Shown here: positions 45,774-52,897 of the stretch, in pieces
How positions within the stretch are numbered: the stretch's first letter is position 1
Layout of the letters: the number at the start of each line of letters is the position of its first letter
Origin: Rheinheimera sp. D18
GTDB lineage: Bacteria > Pseudomonadota > Gammaproteobacteria > Enterobacterales > Alteromonadaceae
Length of the DNA: 64,000 nt
Direction of reading: 5' to 3'
NCBI RefSeq assembly: GCF_004345025.1
Contig: NZ_CP037745.1
Span: 186,001-250,000, forward strand
Translations under genes and position numbers: made by a program
Notes under the pieces: model-generated
Told to the model about the DNA's origin: nothing
What the model saw: the letters and a program-made list of their open reading frames with translations, nothing else
Database searches by the model: none

Positions 45774-46613
45774 GTGTTATTCGAAAAATCATCAAAAAAT
45801 AAGAAAAAAAGGTATGAACTCGTATTTGATTTTTTTGCTTACGGGTATATTGCTCTTATTTTTATTATATTGTTCTCTTTAGCTTTAACAGCAATAGCTT
45901 CGATAACTGGTGATAAAATTAAAGGTATAGATGTTTTAAATTCTTTAGCGCAAATAGCAACTGCGGCTGCATTCATTTTTGCCGTATACCAATACAGAAA
46001 AAATGGGGATAAAGAGCGTCAAAATATTATTGCGGCTGAAGCAAAATTACTCACAACAAGAATGGCAACGGTAGCTGACAAATCTAAAGAAAACACAAAA
46101 TACACAATTGAAGATATCAACGATTTCATAGCTTTAATGTCGAACTTAGGTACTGATTTTATGGCTCTTTATGAGGCTTTGACTGATGATATTCATAAAG
46201 CGATGGTTAGGATGAGGTGGCAAGATATGCACTACAATCATCTTTCTAAAGCCTTACAAGTATTCACCATCGATCAGCTTTTTGAAAACTTGAGTCTCGA
46301 AAAAGACTTTAGGGGGTATTCTTTTTATAATTCACGTTTTGATCATTCAATCACTTCAAAGCATAAAATTTTTCAAGAGTATTTTTTCTCATTAAAAGTG
46401 TTAAATGAGATGAGTATAGGTGAGGAAATCACGCCAAAATTTGAAGGTTTATTATTATTTGAAACATATTTCTTTGACGCTAAAGAAACAAATGATCTTA
46501 TGTATGGCTTACTTTCGCAATTAGATTTAAGAGCTACAGCTCCTTTACTTGCAGCCATTAAAGAAAAGCAGAAAGTGTATAATATGCCTAACAAGCCAAT
46601 TAAGCGGGACTAA
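45774..46613 (+). CDS. Cassette 31: hypothetical two-span membrane protein
   Basis: 279 residues from a GTG start with AAAGG upstream. Two membrane helices at about 22-45 and 58-75 are followed by a long cytoplasmic, mostly helical domain (MATVADKSKENTKYTIEDINDFIALM, then an alpha-helical run to the end). No family recognised. The layout resembles two-TM effectors of some defence systems, but this is only an analogy. The frame ends inside attC, giving the tail NMPNKPIKRD. Confidence 0.65.
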   Translation: MLFEKSSKNKKKRYELVFDFFAYGYIALIFIILFSLALTAIASITGDKIKGIDVLNSLAQIATAAAFIFAVYQYRKNGDKERQNIIAAEAKLLTTRMATVADKSKENTKYTIEDINDFIALMSNLGTDFMALYEALTDDIHKAMVRMRWQDMHYNHLSKALQVFTIDQLFENLSLEKDFRGYSFYNSRFDHSITSKHKIFQEYFFSLKVLNEMSIGEEITPKFEGLLLFETYFFDAKETNDLMYGLLSQLDLRATAPLLAAIKEKQKVYNMPNKPIKRD

Positions 46614-46686
46614 AAACAGTTTGCTCGGTTTCGCTTCGCTACACATTTTAGCAAACAATTTTTAGCCCCTTATTGGGGCGTTAGGC
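46585..46686 (+). repeat. attC of cassette 31 (group H)
   Basis: R'' ATGCCTAAC complements the cassette start TTAGGCAT; R' is GTTAGGC at 46680. Long inner arms, related to the cassette 4 site. Confidence 0.88.
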
Positions 46687-46725
46687 GTCCTCCGTGCTAA
46701 CCATATAAAGATATTCGAGTACACC

Positions 46726-47325
46726 ATGATCTTTGTCGAACCTGTCACTCTCACTGCGCGCGGCTTAAGGCTCGTGCCGCTCGAACTCAATCATGAAGCC
46801 GGCCTGCGATCCGCCGCCGCGGATGGAGAGTTGTGGAACCTACGCATCACATCGGTGCCAGCCCCCGATGAGACACGCGGATACATTGATACTGCCCTGC
46901 AAGCCAGAGAGGAGGGCCATCGTATGGCATTCGCTGTTATCGAAGAGGCTAGCGGTGCGGTGCTTGGATCCACGAGCTACCACGATATTCTGCCTGCCGT
47001 AAAACGAGTGGAAATTGGCTACACTTGGTATGCAAAGCGTGTTCAGCGCACCCATGTCAATACCACCTGCAAGCTATTGCTCTTGACACACGCTTTCGAC
47101 ACGTTGGGCTGTAACGTGGTCGGCTGGCGAACCGACAACTTCAACTACGTCAGCCAGCGTGCGATCGAGCGTCTAGGCGCGAAGAAGGACGGTGTGATAC
47201 GGGGCAACGTACTTCGCCGCGACGGCACCATTCGGGACACGGTGATGTACAGTCTGCACAAGGGCGAATGGCCTGAGGTTCGCGCACAACTCAATTATTT
47301 GTTAAGCCGGCCAGGCGTTCAATGA
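46726..47325 (+). CDS. Cassette 32: GNAT acetyltransferase of high-GC origin
   Basis: 199 residues, RimJ/RimL-like: LTARGLRLVPLELNHEAGLRSAA, VLGSTSYHDILPAVKRVEIGYTWY, and the acetyl-CoA and C-terminal strand region FNYVSQRAIERLGAKKDGVIRGN. Base composition is strikingly GC-rich against all neighbouring cassettes and the chromosome, so the gene came recently from a high-GC donor. The acetyl acceptor is unknown. Confidence 0.88.
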   Translation: MIFVEPVTLTARGLRLVPLELNHEAGLRSAAADGELWNLRITSVPAPDETRGYIDTALQAREEGHRMAFAVIEEASGAVLGSTSYHDILPAVKRVEIGYTWYAKRVQRTHVNTTCKLLLLTHAFDTLGCNVVGWRTDNFNYVSQRAIERLGAKKDGVIRGNVLRRDGTIRDTVMYSLHKGEWPEVRAQLNYLLSRPGVQ

Positions 47326-47352
47326 GGGAGATTATGCGCTTGGTTGGCAAAA

Positions 47353-47467
47353 CGCCTAACAAGGCGCTCAAGACGGACGCAATAGACTCCGCGCCGGTTG
47401 CGCATGGCTTCGCCATTTTATGCACAACCGGTGCTCCGCTATTGCGCCGCTTAGCTTGGCGTTAGGC
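47353..47467 (+). repeat. attC of cassette 32 (long)
   Basis: R'' ACGCCTAAC complements the cassette start TTAGGCGT; R' is GTTAGGC at 47461. The 109-bp site has GCGCAATAG/CTATTGCGC and CCGGTTGCGCAT/ATGCACAACCGG-type arms and is unique here. Confidence 0.88.
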
Positions 47468-47482
47468 ATTTTGGAGAGTTCA

Positions 47483-47941
47483 TTGGCAGTTTATGAAGTT
47501 AAGTGGAAAGAATTAGCAAAGTATATGACGCGTCAATTGTCTATTACTTTGGCGGTTGGTTTTGTCGTTCTAATGCTTATCAGGTACGTATCTACGGGTT
47601 TTAGCATCGAAACAACATTTGAGCACATACATTTGAATCACATACCTTTCGTATTTTTAGGTATTTTCCTTTTTAGTCTCACGTTTGCTTTCTTAATAAG
47701 TGCCTTATTGCGATGCGCTCGAGTTACCATTAGTAATGAAACTATTTCGGGTAGAAACTACTGGCTTTTTAAAAAAGAATTCAAATTGGAAGATATTGAA
47801 AAATCTTTTCTTTTTTCGAGTAATGGCATGCCTGTTGTAGTAGTTGATGCTGGTAAGAACGGGGATATTTATATACCTATTCATATTGAGAATTCTGAAG
47901 AGCTATTTTCTATCTTGGATAAATATCAGAAAAGTGCCTAA
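47483..47941 (+). CDS. Cassette 33: hypothetical two-span membrane protein
   Basis: 152 residues from a TTG start with TTGGAGAG 6 nt upstream; codons further upstream lie in the preceding attC. Two membrane helices at about 20-37 and 55-77 are followed by a soluble PH-like or DUF-type tail (RVTISNETISGRNYWLFKKEFKLEDIEKSFLF, VVVVDAGKNGDIYIPIHI). The tail pattern recalls bacterial PH domains but is not a firm match. Confidence 0.65.
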   Translation: MAVYEVKWKELAKYMTRQLSITLAVGFVVLMLIRYVSTGFSIETTFEHIHLNHIPFVFLGIFLFSLTFAFLISALLRCARVTISNETISGRNYWLFKKEFKLEDIEKSFLFSSNGMPVVVVDAGKNGDIYIPIHIENSEELFSILDKYQKSA

Positions 47942-48016
47942 CAATCGCCATCAAAAACGCGCCCGTTGGGCGCTCGACTCGCAACAAGTTGCTCGCGTTT
48001 GTGGCGGGCGTTATAA
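47935..48016 (+). repeat. attC of cassette 33 (group G)
   Basis: R'' TGCCTAAC complements the cassette start TTAGGCA; R' is GTTATAA at 48010. Confidence 0.9.
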
Positions 48017-48375
48017 ATGTTTAAAGGTTAAACGTCAGCTTCGGATAGATTGCGGTATTTACTTTTGAATTATGTGCTAGCTTTCAAAAGCCCGTAGCGT
48101 TGTTCCGGTGCCGTTAGGAAGTTTTGTAAAAACCCACTTCGCATTGTGGGTTGCTAATAAGAAAGGTCGTTGCCATCATCGGCAGCAGTAATTTAAACGG
48201 GTGCAACGGAATAGCATTTGTATTCTTAGTAAATTCATTTCGTGCATTTATAACAAATCGCAGCAGGTTCGCACGCTTCGCGTGCTGGACAGTTTGTAAG
48301 TCGCGTCTTTGCGGTTTTGCTACGCAAAAGTAATCCGCAAAGCCACAACTTACAAACTGCCCCCTGTGCTCAGCG
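48011..48375 (+). mobile_element. Cassette 34: no clear gene, very long attC
   Basis: 365 bp. The body before attC is only about 235 bp. A 60-codon frame from a TTG at 48151 runs into attC but has no recognisable domain. A hairpin AACCCAC/GTGGGTT lies at about 48128-48149. Unrelated in sequence to the eight-copy ORFless family. Confidence 0.6.
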
Positions 48376-48381
48376 TTATAT
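48245..48381 (+). repeat. attC of cassette 34 (131 bp)
   Basis: R'' CATTTATAAC complements the cassette start TTATAAATG; R' is GTTATAT at 48375. Long arms CAGTTTGTAAGTCG.../...CAACTTACAAACTG make it the longest attC in the array. Confidence 0.88.
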
Positions 48382-48398
48382 GACTCAGGAAGAACCTA

Positions 48399-49412
48399 GT
48401 GCTTAAATTCTTAGCAGGTGTTTTGTTTATACCTTATGTAACTTTTGCTGACACGACAGTAAGCCCAGATAGGCTGGAAATTATCAGTAACCTGAAGCAA
48501 GAAATTGCTAAACAATATGTCCTCGAGGACAAAAACCCTGCGATATTAGATTCATTAAAAATATTATCTTCATCTGAAGAGCTACAGCTTGTTTCGGGTG
48601 ATAAAGAATTTGCAGAAGTAATTGATAGTAATCTAAAAAAGTTTGATAAGCACTTTAGCTTTTCATGGAAAGCTAATGAAAAAACAGGCACCAATCAATC
48701 GTCAGAAAGTTATTGGGAAAAACTTGAGCGTAAAAACTCTGGATTTAGTAAAGTTGAAATACTGGCAGGTAATGTTGGTTATATTGATTTTTGGGGTTTT
48801 GATAAAGTAAACAGTAATTCAACAGAGCGTGTAGCCAATGTAATGGCGATGGTTTCTGATGCTAGCGCTGTTATTTTCGATCTCAGGAATAACGGTGGCG
48901 GACATCCAGAGATGTCACAGCTAATTAGTAGTTATCTATTTAAAAATAGGACTCATCTGAACAGTATTTATTGGCGTTATTCTGGTGAAGTTGATGAGTT
49001 TTGGACCTTCAGAAAGGTTAAAGGAAAAAAGCTTGTCGATGTTCCCATATACATTTTAACAAGCAACAAGACGTTTTCCGCCGCTGAAGATTTTGCTTAT
49101 AGTCTACAGAGCTTAAAACGAGCTGTAGTTGTTGGTGAAGTTACTGGCGGCGGTGCTCACCCTATGCGCTTTTTAGACTTTGGCAATGGTTTTGTTGCAG
49201 GTATCCCATACGGAAAAGCAATCAATCCGGTAACTAAAACAAATTGGGAATGGGTTGGTGTAAAACCTGACTTAATTTCATCGAAAGAAGACGCTTTTAA
49301 TCTCGCATATTTCACGGTGCTGGAAAACTTAGTAAAAGCAGAATTGAGCTTTGCCGCGAAGAATGAAATAGAGAATAAAGTAGAAGAGTTGGCTATGGCT
49401 CTGCGAGATTGA
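48399..49412 (+). CDS. Cassette 35: S41-family peptidase-like exported protein
   Basis: 337 residues from a GTG start with CAGGAAG upstream. It has a signal peptide (to about residue 18), an N-terminal helical domain, and the S41/IRBP-type catalytic core: VGYIDFWGFDKV, AVIFDLRNNGGGHPEM, the nucleophile region NKTFSAAEDFAYSL and VVVGEVTGGGAHP. A probable periplasmic serine peptidase. It is a distant relative of the cassette 19 product; both lie beside a VOC cassette. Confidence 0.82.
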   Translation: MLKFLAGVLFIPYVTFADTTVSPDRLEIISNLKQEIAKQYVLEDKNPAILDSLKILSSSEELQLVSGDKEFAEVIDSNLKKFDKHFSFSWKANEKTGTNQSSESYWEKLERKNSGFSKVEILAGNVGYIDFWGFDKVNSNSTERVANVMAMVSDASAVIFDLRNNGGGHPEMSQLISSYLFKNRTHLNSIYWRYSGEVDEFWTFRKVKGKKLVDVPIYILTSNKTFSAAEDFAYSLQSLKRAVVVGEVTGGGAHPMRFLDFGNGFVAGIPYGKAINPVTKTNWEWVGVKPDLISSKEDAFNLAYFTVLENLVKAELSFAAKNEIENKVEELAMALRD

Positions 49413-49431
49413 GCGATGAGGTTTAAACCGT

Positions 49432-49513
49432 CATATAACAATCGCCATCAAAAACGCGCCCGTTGGGCGCTCGACTCGCAACAAGTTGCTCGCGTTTGTG
49501 GCGGGCGTTATGT
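49432..49513 (+). repeat. attC of cassette 35 (group G)
   Basis: R'' TCATATAAC complements the cassette start TTATATGA; R' is GTTATGT at 49507. Confidence 0.9.
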
Positions 49514-49527
49514 GCTTGGAGGCATCT

Positions 49528-49971
49528 ATGCGCAACAAGTTTAGTTATTTTGCTTTTGTATTATTTGTTTTATCTGCATTATTTCAATCCACAGCACACG
49601 GCAAGGAAAAGCACATGTCAGGGCCAGCGCAAAATGGTGTTCTTATCTACTCTGGCGATTTGAGCAACTTATCAGAGTTTTATGAAAAACTTTTCGGGAT
49701 GCGAGTTGTTCGTAAGACCAATGATTTTATTAGTTTGGAAACGAATGGTTTCAATTTAATCATTCATGTTCCACCATTCGATATGCCGACCAAAGCGTTC
49801 AGTCCTATTAAACTTTTCCTTACGGTAGAAGATATGGCCATGTCGAGAGAAGAAGCTGTTAAATTAGGTGGCCAATCATTCAAGGGTGAGTGGAGTAATC
49901 CAATATTTAAAGTGTCAAACATCGCTGATCGTGATGGTAACCATATCCAACTCCGTCAATTCAGCAAGTAA
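49528..49971 (+). CDS. Cassette 36: exported VOC (glyoxalase-like) protein, copy 2
   Basis: 147 residues; the ATG at 49528 follows GGAGG by 5 nt. By eye it differs from the cassette 17 protein at about 16 positions, ten of them in the signal peptide, so the VOC domain is held almost constant. Motifs are SEFYEKLFGMRVVRK, NGFNLIIHVPPFD and ADRDGNHIQLRQF. It is followed by an ORFless cassette, as in the first copy. Substrate unknown; export is predicted from a typical n-h-c signal. Confidence 0.82.
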   Translation: MRNKFSYFAFVLFVLSALFQSTAHGKEKHMSGPAQNGVLIYSGDLSNLSEFYEKLFGMRVVRKTNDFISLETNGFNLIIHVPPFDMPTKAFSPIKLFLTVEDMAMSREEAVKLGGQSFKGEWSNPIFKVSNIADRDGNHIQLRQFSK

Positions 49972-50001
49972 AGGCATATTAAATTACGACAATGGTTAAG
50001 G

Positions 50002-50086
50002 CACATAACAATACGCTGTTGTCGCCACTATCATGGCTGGGACGGCTTACGCTGCGCTCCAGCCGCCCCAAAGCTTTGCGTTAGCA
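50002..50086 (+). repeat. attC of cassette 36 (group C)
   Basis: R'' CACATAAC matches the cassette start TTATGTG; R' is GTTAGCA at 50080. Confidence 0.9.
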
Positions 50087-50417
50087 GGTTTTCGGGTTTT
50101 AACGGATTCAGTTTGTAGTTTTATTTTGGCTTTGCTCGTGTTTCGTTTTCTATAGCAGCAAAACCAAGCCATTAAAGTACGCCAGTTTGTGGGTTTAGTG
50201 CAATCTTTGTTGGCACAGTGACGTTGTTCTTTGTGGCTTCGTTTAAACAGTTTTACAAGTTCCGGTTGGCGCGCTGTTTCGCAGTTAACTGGTTTAGTTT
50301 TAATTAAAGCAGTCTGACGTTGTTAAGGTTTGCTAGTGCGGCAAGCCGCGCAAGTTTTGGTGTAGGCTGCTAACAAACAAAGGCACGGCGACGCTTACCG
50401 CGCGCTTGCTTTGGGCG
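50081..50417 (+). mobile_element. Cassette 37: ORFless conserved cassette, copy 8
   Basis: 337 bp. It shares TATAGCAGCAAAACCAAGCC with copy 3 and has several single-base indels relative to it (AATTAAAGCAG for AATTAAAAGCAG; TTGTTAAGG for TTGTTTAGG), which shift any reading frame. Group E attC. No long frame on either strand. Confidence 0.8.
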
Positions 50418-50423
50418 TTATAT
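50367..50423 (+). repeat. attC of cassette 37 (group E)
   Basis: R'' CTGCTAAC; R' is GTTATAT at 50417. One base differs from the cassette 6 core. Confidence 0.88.
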
Positions 50424-50437
50424 TTCAAGGAGGATTG

Positions 50438-51175
50438 GTGAAGCATTTAGTTTTAGTTTTTTCTTTTCTGGTCGTTGGTTGTACTAGTTTAAATAATGCT
50501 GGTGAAAGTAGCCAAAATGCTGAAATTTATGTTGGTATCAAAAACGGAAATCTCATTTATCAGGGCAAAATAACTGAGGCTTCAAATAACGCAATTTTTT
50601 CATTACTTAATGATGCTGAATTAAAACCAAGTCGTCTTGTTATAACCAGCAATGGCGGTGAGATAGGTGCGGGGATGGATTTAGGGCGTTGGGTCAAAGA
50701 TAACAAGTTGGATGTTGAAGTTAATGGCGTATGTGCATCATCTTGTGCAAACTACGTATTTCCAGCTGCTCATACAAAGTACTTAAGAAAAGACTCGGTT
50801 TTGGTATGGCATGGGAGCGCTTGGCAATCCGATTGGGATGTTGAAGAAGAATTTGTCGACATGTTTAATACTCACATAACTTTAATGCGGAAGCAGGAAA
50901 CTAAATTTTATTCAGATATCGGCATTGATAATCTAGTTACCATCTATGGTCAGACCAAATTTAATTTCTGGGATTATATTCAGAATTTTTTGGGCAAGGG
51001 AGCGGTTGGGTATGACTACTCGTTGGCTGACTTGCAGAAATTTGGACTTACTAATATCGTACTCTTAGATGGCGAATGGGATTGGAGAAAATATCGGCCT
51101 GATAGAGCAAATCTGGTTAAGCGTATCAAGGTTGACGATAATTTTGAGTTTGAGCTCCGTAGATTTGAAATATAA
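50438..51175 (+). CDS. Cassette 38: ClpP/crotonase-like lipoprotein (COG3904 type)
   Basis: 245 residues from a GTG start with AAGGAGG upstream. The lipoprotein signal has lipobox VVGC. The core resembles periplasmic ClpP-fold proteins: LVITSNGGEIGAGMDLGRW and NGVCASSCANYVFPAA, where the second serine in CASSCANY is in the place of the nucleophile. A probable envelope-anchored peptidase-like protein. The C-terminal 60 residues are specific to this protein. The target is unknown. Confidence 0.75.
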   Translation: MKHLVLVFSFLVVGCTSLNNAGESSQNAEIYVGIKNGNLIYQGKITEASNNAIFSLLNDAELKPSRLVITSNGGEIGAGMDLGRWVKDNKLDVEVNGVCASSCANYVFPAAHTKYLRKDSVLVWHGSAWQSDWDVEEEFVDMFNTHITLMRKQETKFYSDIGIDNLVTIYGQTKFNFWDYIQNFLGKGAVGYDYSLADLQKFGLTNIVLLDGEWDWRKYRPDRANLVKRIKVDDNFEFELRRFEI

Positions 51176-51260
51176 CAAAAAAATTTTATCGCCAGCAAAA
51201 AGCGCTAGCTGCGACGTCAACCCGCTGCGCGGCTTTCCGCGCTTGCTTTGGGCGTTATAC
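51169..51260 (+). repeat. attC of cassette 38 (A/E hybrid)
   Basis: R'' AAATATAAC complements the cassette start TTATATTT; R' is GTTATAC at 51254. Most is group A, but the last 17 bp (GCTTGCTTTGGGCGTT) are the end of group E. Confidence 0.88.
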
Positions 51261-51277
51261 ATTTTGGAGAGTTTAGC

Positions 51278-51559
51278 GTGAGCAATATAGCACCCGCTCA
51301 GAATCCAGCTCTTGCAGTTATTTGGCTTGTACTCGGGCTTGCTGTTGTTTCTGCTGCAATTGCAGCGCTAATGGGTAACGGGCCTTTTATTGCTCCGGCG
51401 CTACTTGTGATGTCAGTAATACTATTTATGTTAAGCGCGCAGCGGACACAGCGTTTTGCGATGGAGCCAACTAAATTTCAAAGGCGTATGCGGTTTGTCG
51501 CATTTGCTACGGTTATTCTGAGTAGCCTTTCAATTGTGTTTAATTCAGCGGTGCAGTAA
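51278..51559 (+). CDS. Cassette 39: hypothetical membrane protein
   Basis: 93 residues from a GTG start with TTTGGAG 8 nt upstream. Two adjacent membrane helices at about 12-55 (AVIWLVLGLAVVSAAIAAL, then APALLVMSVILFML) and a third at about 75-90 are separated by a basic loop (KFQRRMR). No family recognised. Confidence 0.62.
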   Translation: MSNIAPAQNPALAVIWLVLGLAVVSAAIAALMGNGPFIAPALLVMSVILFMLSAQRTQRFAMEPTKFQRRMRFVAFATVILSSLSIVFNSAVQ

Positions 51560-51560
51560 A

Positions 51561-51648
51561 TGTATAACAAGTCGCATCACTCGTGGCCTGCGGCCACTGT
51601 GACGTCAAACGCTAACGCGTTTTTCCGCCCGTGTGCTTTGCGTTAGCT
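51561..51648 (+). repeat. attC of cassette 39 (group F variant)
   Basis: R'' TGTATAAC complements the cassette start TTATACA; R' is GTTAGCT at 51642. Confidence 0.88.
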
Positions 51649-51652
51649 GGAA

Positions 51653-51688
51653 TTGCCTTACCTGCAAAGTGATACTATAGTGTCACTT
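51653..51688 (+). promoter_or_regulatory. Promoter and operator of cassette 40 toxin-antitoxin pair
   Basis: TTGCCT (51653-51658), a 17-bp spacer and TATAGT (51676-51681). The -10 lies inside a 22-bp near-perfect palindrome (51667-51688) with outer arms AAGTGA and TCACTT, the expected site for autorepression by the antitoxin complex. Confidence 0.75.
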
Positions 51689-51711
51689 GAAATTTAGAAC
51701 AGGGTGAACCC

Positions 51712-51969
51712 ATGAAAGTTGAGCTAGTTACGAACCTCAAGCGCCAAGCTACAAAGATTCTCGCAGATCTGCACTTGTCGAAAGAGCCCGTATTGATTAC
51801 GGAGCATGGCCAGCCATCTGCATACCTTGTTGATGTGCAAGATTATGAATTCATGCAGCGTCGGCTTGAGCTGCTTGAGGGGCTCTCTCGGGGAGAGCGT
51901 GCTGTACTTGAGGGAAGAACGTATAGCCAAAGTGAGGCCAGAGAGAAAATGAGTAAATGGCTGAAGTAA
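51712..51969 (+). CDS. Cassette 40: Phd/YefM-type antitoxin
   Basis: 85 residues. The N-terminal Phd fold has LKRQATKILADLHLSKEPVLITEHGQPSAYLVDVQDYE, the DNA-binding part. The C-terminal tail (EGRTYSQSEAREKMSKWLK) would wrap the toxin. It precedes and overlaps the toxin gene by 13 bp, so translation is coupled. It probably represses its own promoter at the palindrome just upstream. Confidence 0.9.
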   Translation: MKVELVTNLKRQATKILADLHLSKEPVLITEHGQPSAYLVDVQDYEFMQRRLELLEGLSRGERAVLEGRTYSQSEAREKMSKWLK

Positions 51970-52259
51970 TCTGGACAGAGCCAGCCCTCCAAGAACTTGA
52001 TGCTATTGCTGAGTATATTGCTTTGGACAATCCTGCTGCCGCAAGCGATCTCGTTAAGGAAGTTTTCGGTAAGGCAGAGCGTTTGGAAAATTTCCCCAAA
52101 TCGGGGCGAATTCCTCCAGAGCTCCCGGATTCGGTATACAGGGAGGTAGTGGTTCCACCGTGTCGCATTTTTTATCGTGAGGATGAGCAGCGGGTTCTCG
52201 TCCTCTATGTCATGCGAGAGGAGCGGCAACTTCGTGCGTTCATGCTTGGAAACAGCTAA
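51957..52259 (+). CDS. Cassette 40: RelE/ParE-type toxin
   Basis: 100 residues. ParE/RelE superfamily: VIWTEPALQELDAIAEYIALDNPAAASDLVKEVF at the N-terminus, LENFPKSGRIPPEL in the middle, and the C-terminal strands YREVVVPPCRIFYREDEQRVLVLYVMREER. The AEYIA...NP pattern is closer to ParE (gyrase-type) than to ribosome-dependent RelE, but the target is not certain. Such pairs stabilise integron arrays against cassette loss. Confidence 0.88.
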   Translation: MAEVIWTEPALQELDAIAEYIALDNPAAASDLVKEVFGKAERLENFPKSGRIPPELPDSVYREVVVPPCRIFYREDEQRVLVLYVMREERQLRAFMLGNS

Positions 52260-52331
52260 CAATCCGCGTCATTCGGGGTCTTCGACCCCTGCGACGCTCA
52301 CAAGTTCGCGCGCATGCGCGGGGCGTTATAG
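52253..52331 (+). repeat. attC of cassette 40 (group B)
   Basis: R'' CAGCTAAC complements the cassette start TTAGCTG; R' is GTTATAG at 52325. Confidence 0.9.
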
Positions 52332-52354
52332 ATTAAGAGCGCAGGGAAAAATAT

Positions 52355-52897
52355 ATGCTTTTATGGTTAATCATAGGTTGTGAAATTGGCTTCTGGCTAT
52401 TTCTCTTTTTGGGTTTATTCGTTCGCTATATCCTTGGCTCGCCTAAAACTGGAAAAGTAGTTCTATTGTGTGTTCCTTTGCTTGATCTTACTCTTCTACT
52501 CGCAACTGCAATTGATCTTCATAATGGAGCTGTAGCTGAATTTGCACATGGACTCGCTGCCGTGTATTTGGGTTTCACCGTTGTTTATGGCCCAGAAGTA
52601 ATTAAATGGCTAGACCGTTTAGCAGCTCAAAGATTTAACAATACGGAAAGGGTTGTGGACGTCGAACGTTATGGCTGGGATCACGCCCTTTACGAGTGGC
52701 GCCAATGGTTAAAGGCTGTTTTGGCTGGTGTCATATCATCTTTTTTGCTTTATGCAGCCATACTATACGTTGGAAACTCAGTGAGAACCGCTCAGCTTAG
52801 TGAGTGGTTAAGCTATATTTTTTGGGTTCTTTTAATTTGGCTGGCATGCTGGCCGTTGTGGCATACGGTATTTCCAAAGAAACAAGCAAAACTATAA
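52355..52897 (+). CDS. Cassette 41: hypothetical four-span membrane protein
   Basis: 180 residues with AGGGA upstream of the ATG. Membrane helices at about 3-26, 35-52, 58-78 (near HGLAAVYLGFTVVYG), 118-138 and 148-168; a polar loop with YGWDHALYEWRQWLKA lies in the middle. Similar membrane proteins of this layout occur widely in bacteria but carry no functional name that I can assign. Confidence 0.65.
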   Translation: MLLWLIIGCEIGFWLFLFLGLFVRYILGSPKTGKVVLLCVPLLDLTLLLATAIDLHNGAVAEFAHGLAAVYLGFTVVYGPEVIKWLDRLAAQRFNNTERVVDVERYGWDHALYEWRQWLKAVLAGVISSFLLYAAILYVGNSVRTAQLSEWLSYIFWVLLIWLACWPLWHTVFPKKQAKL

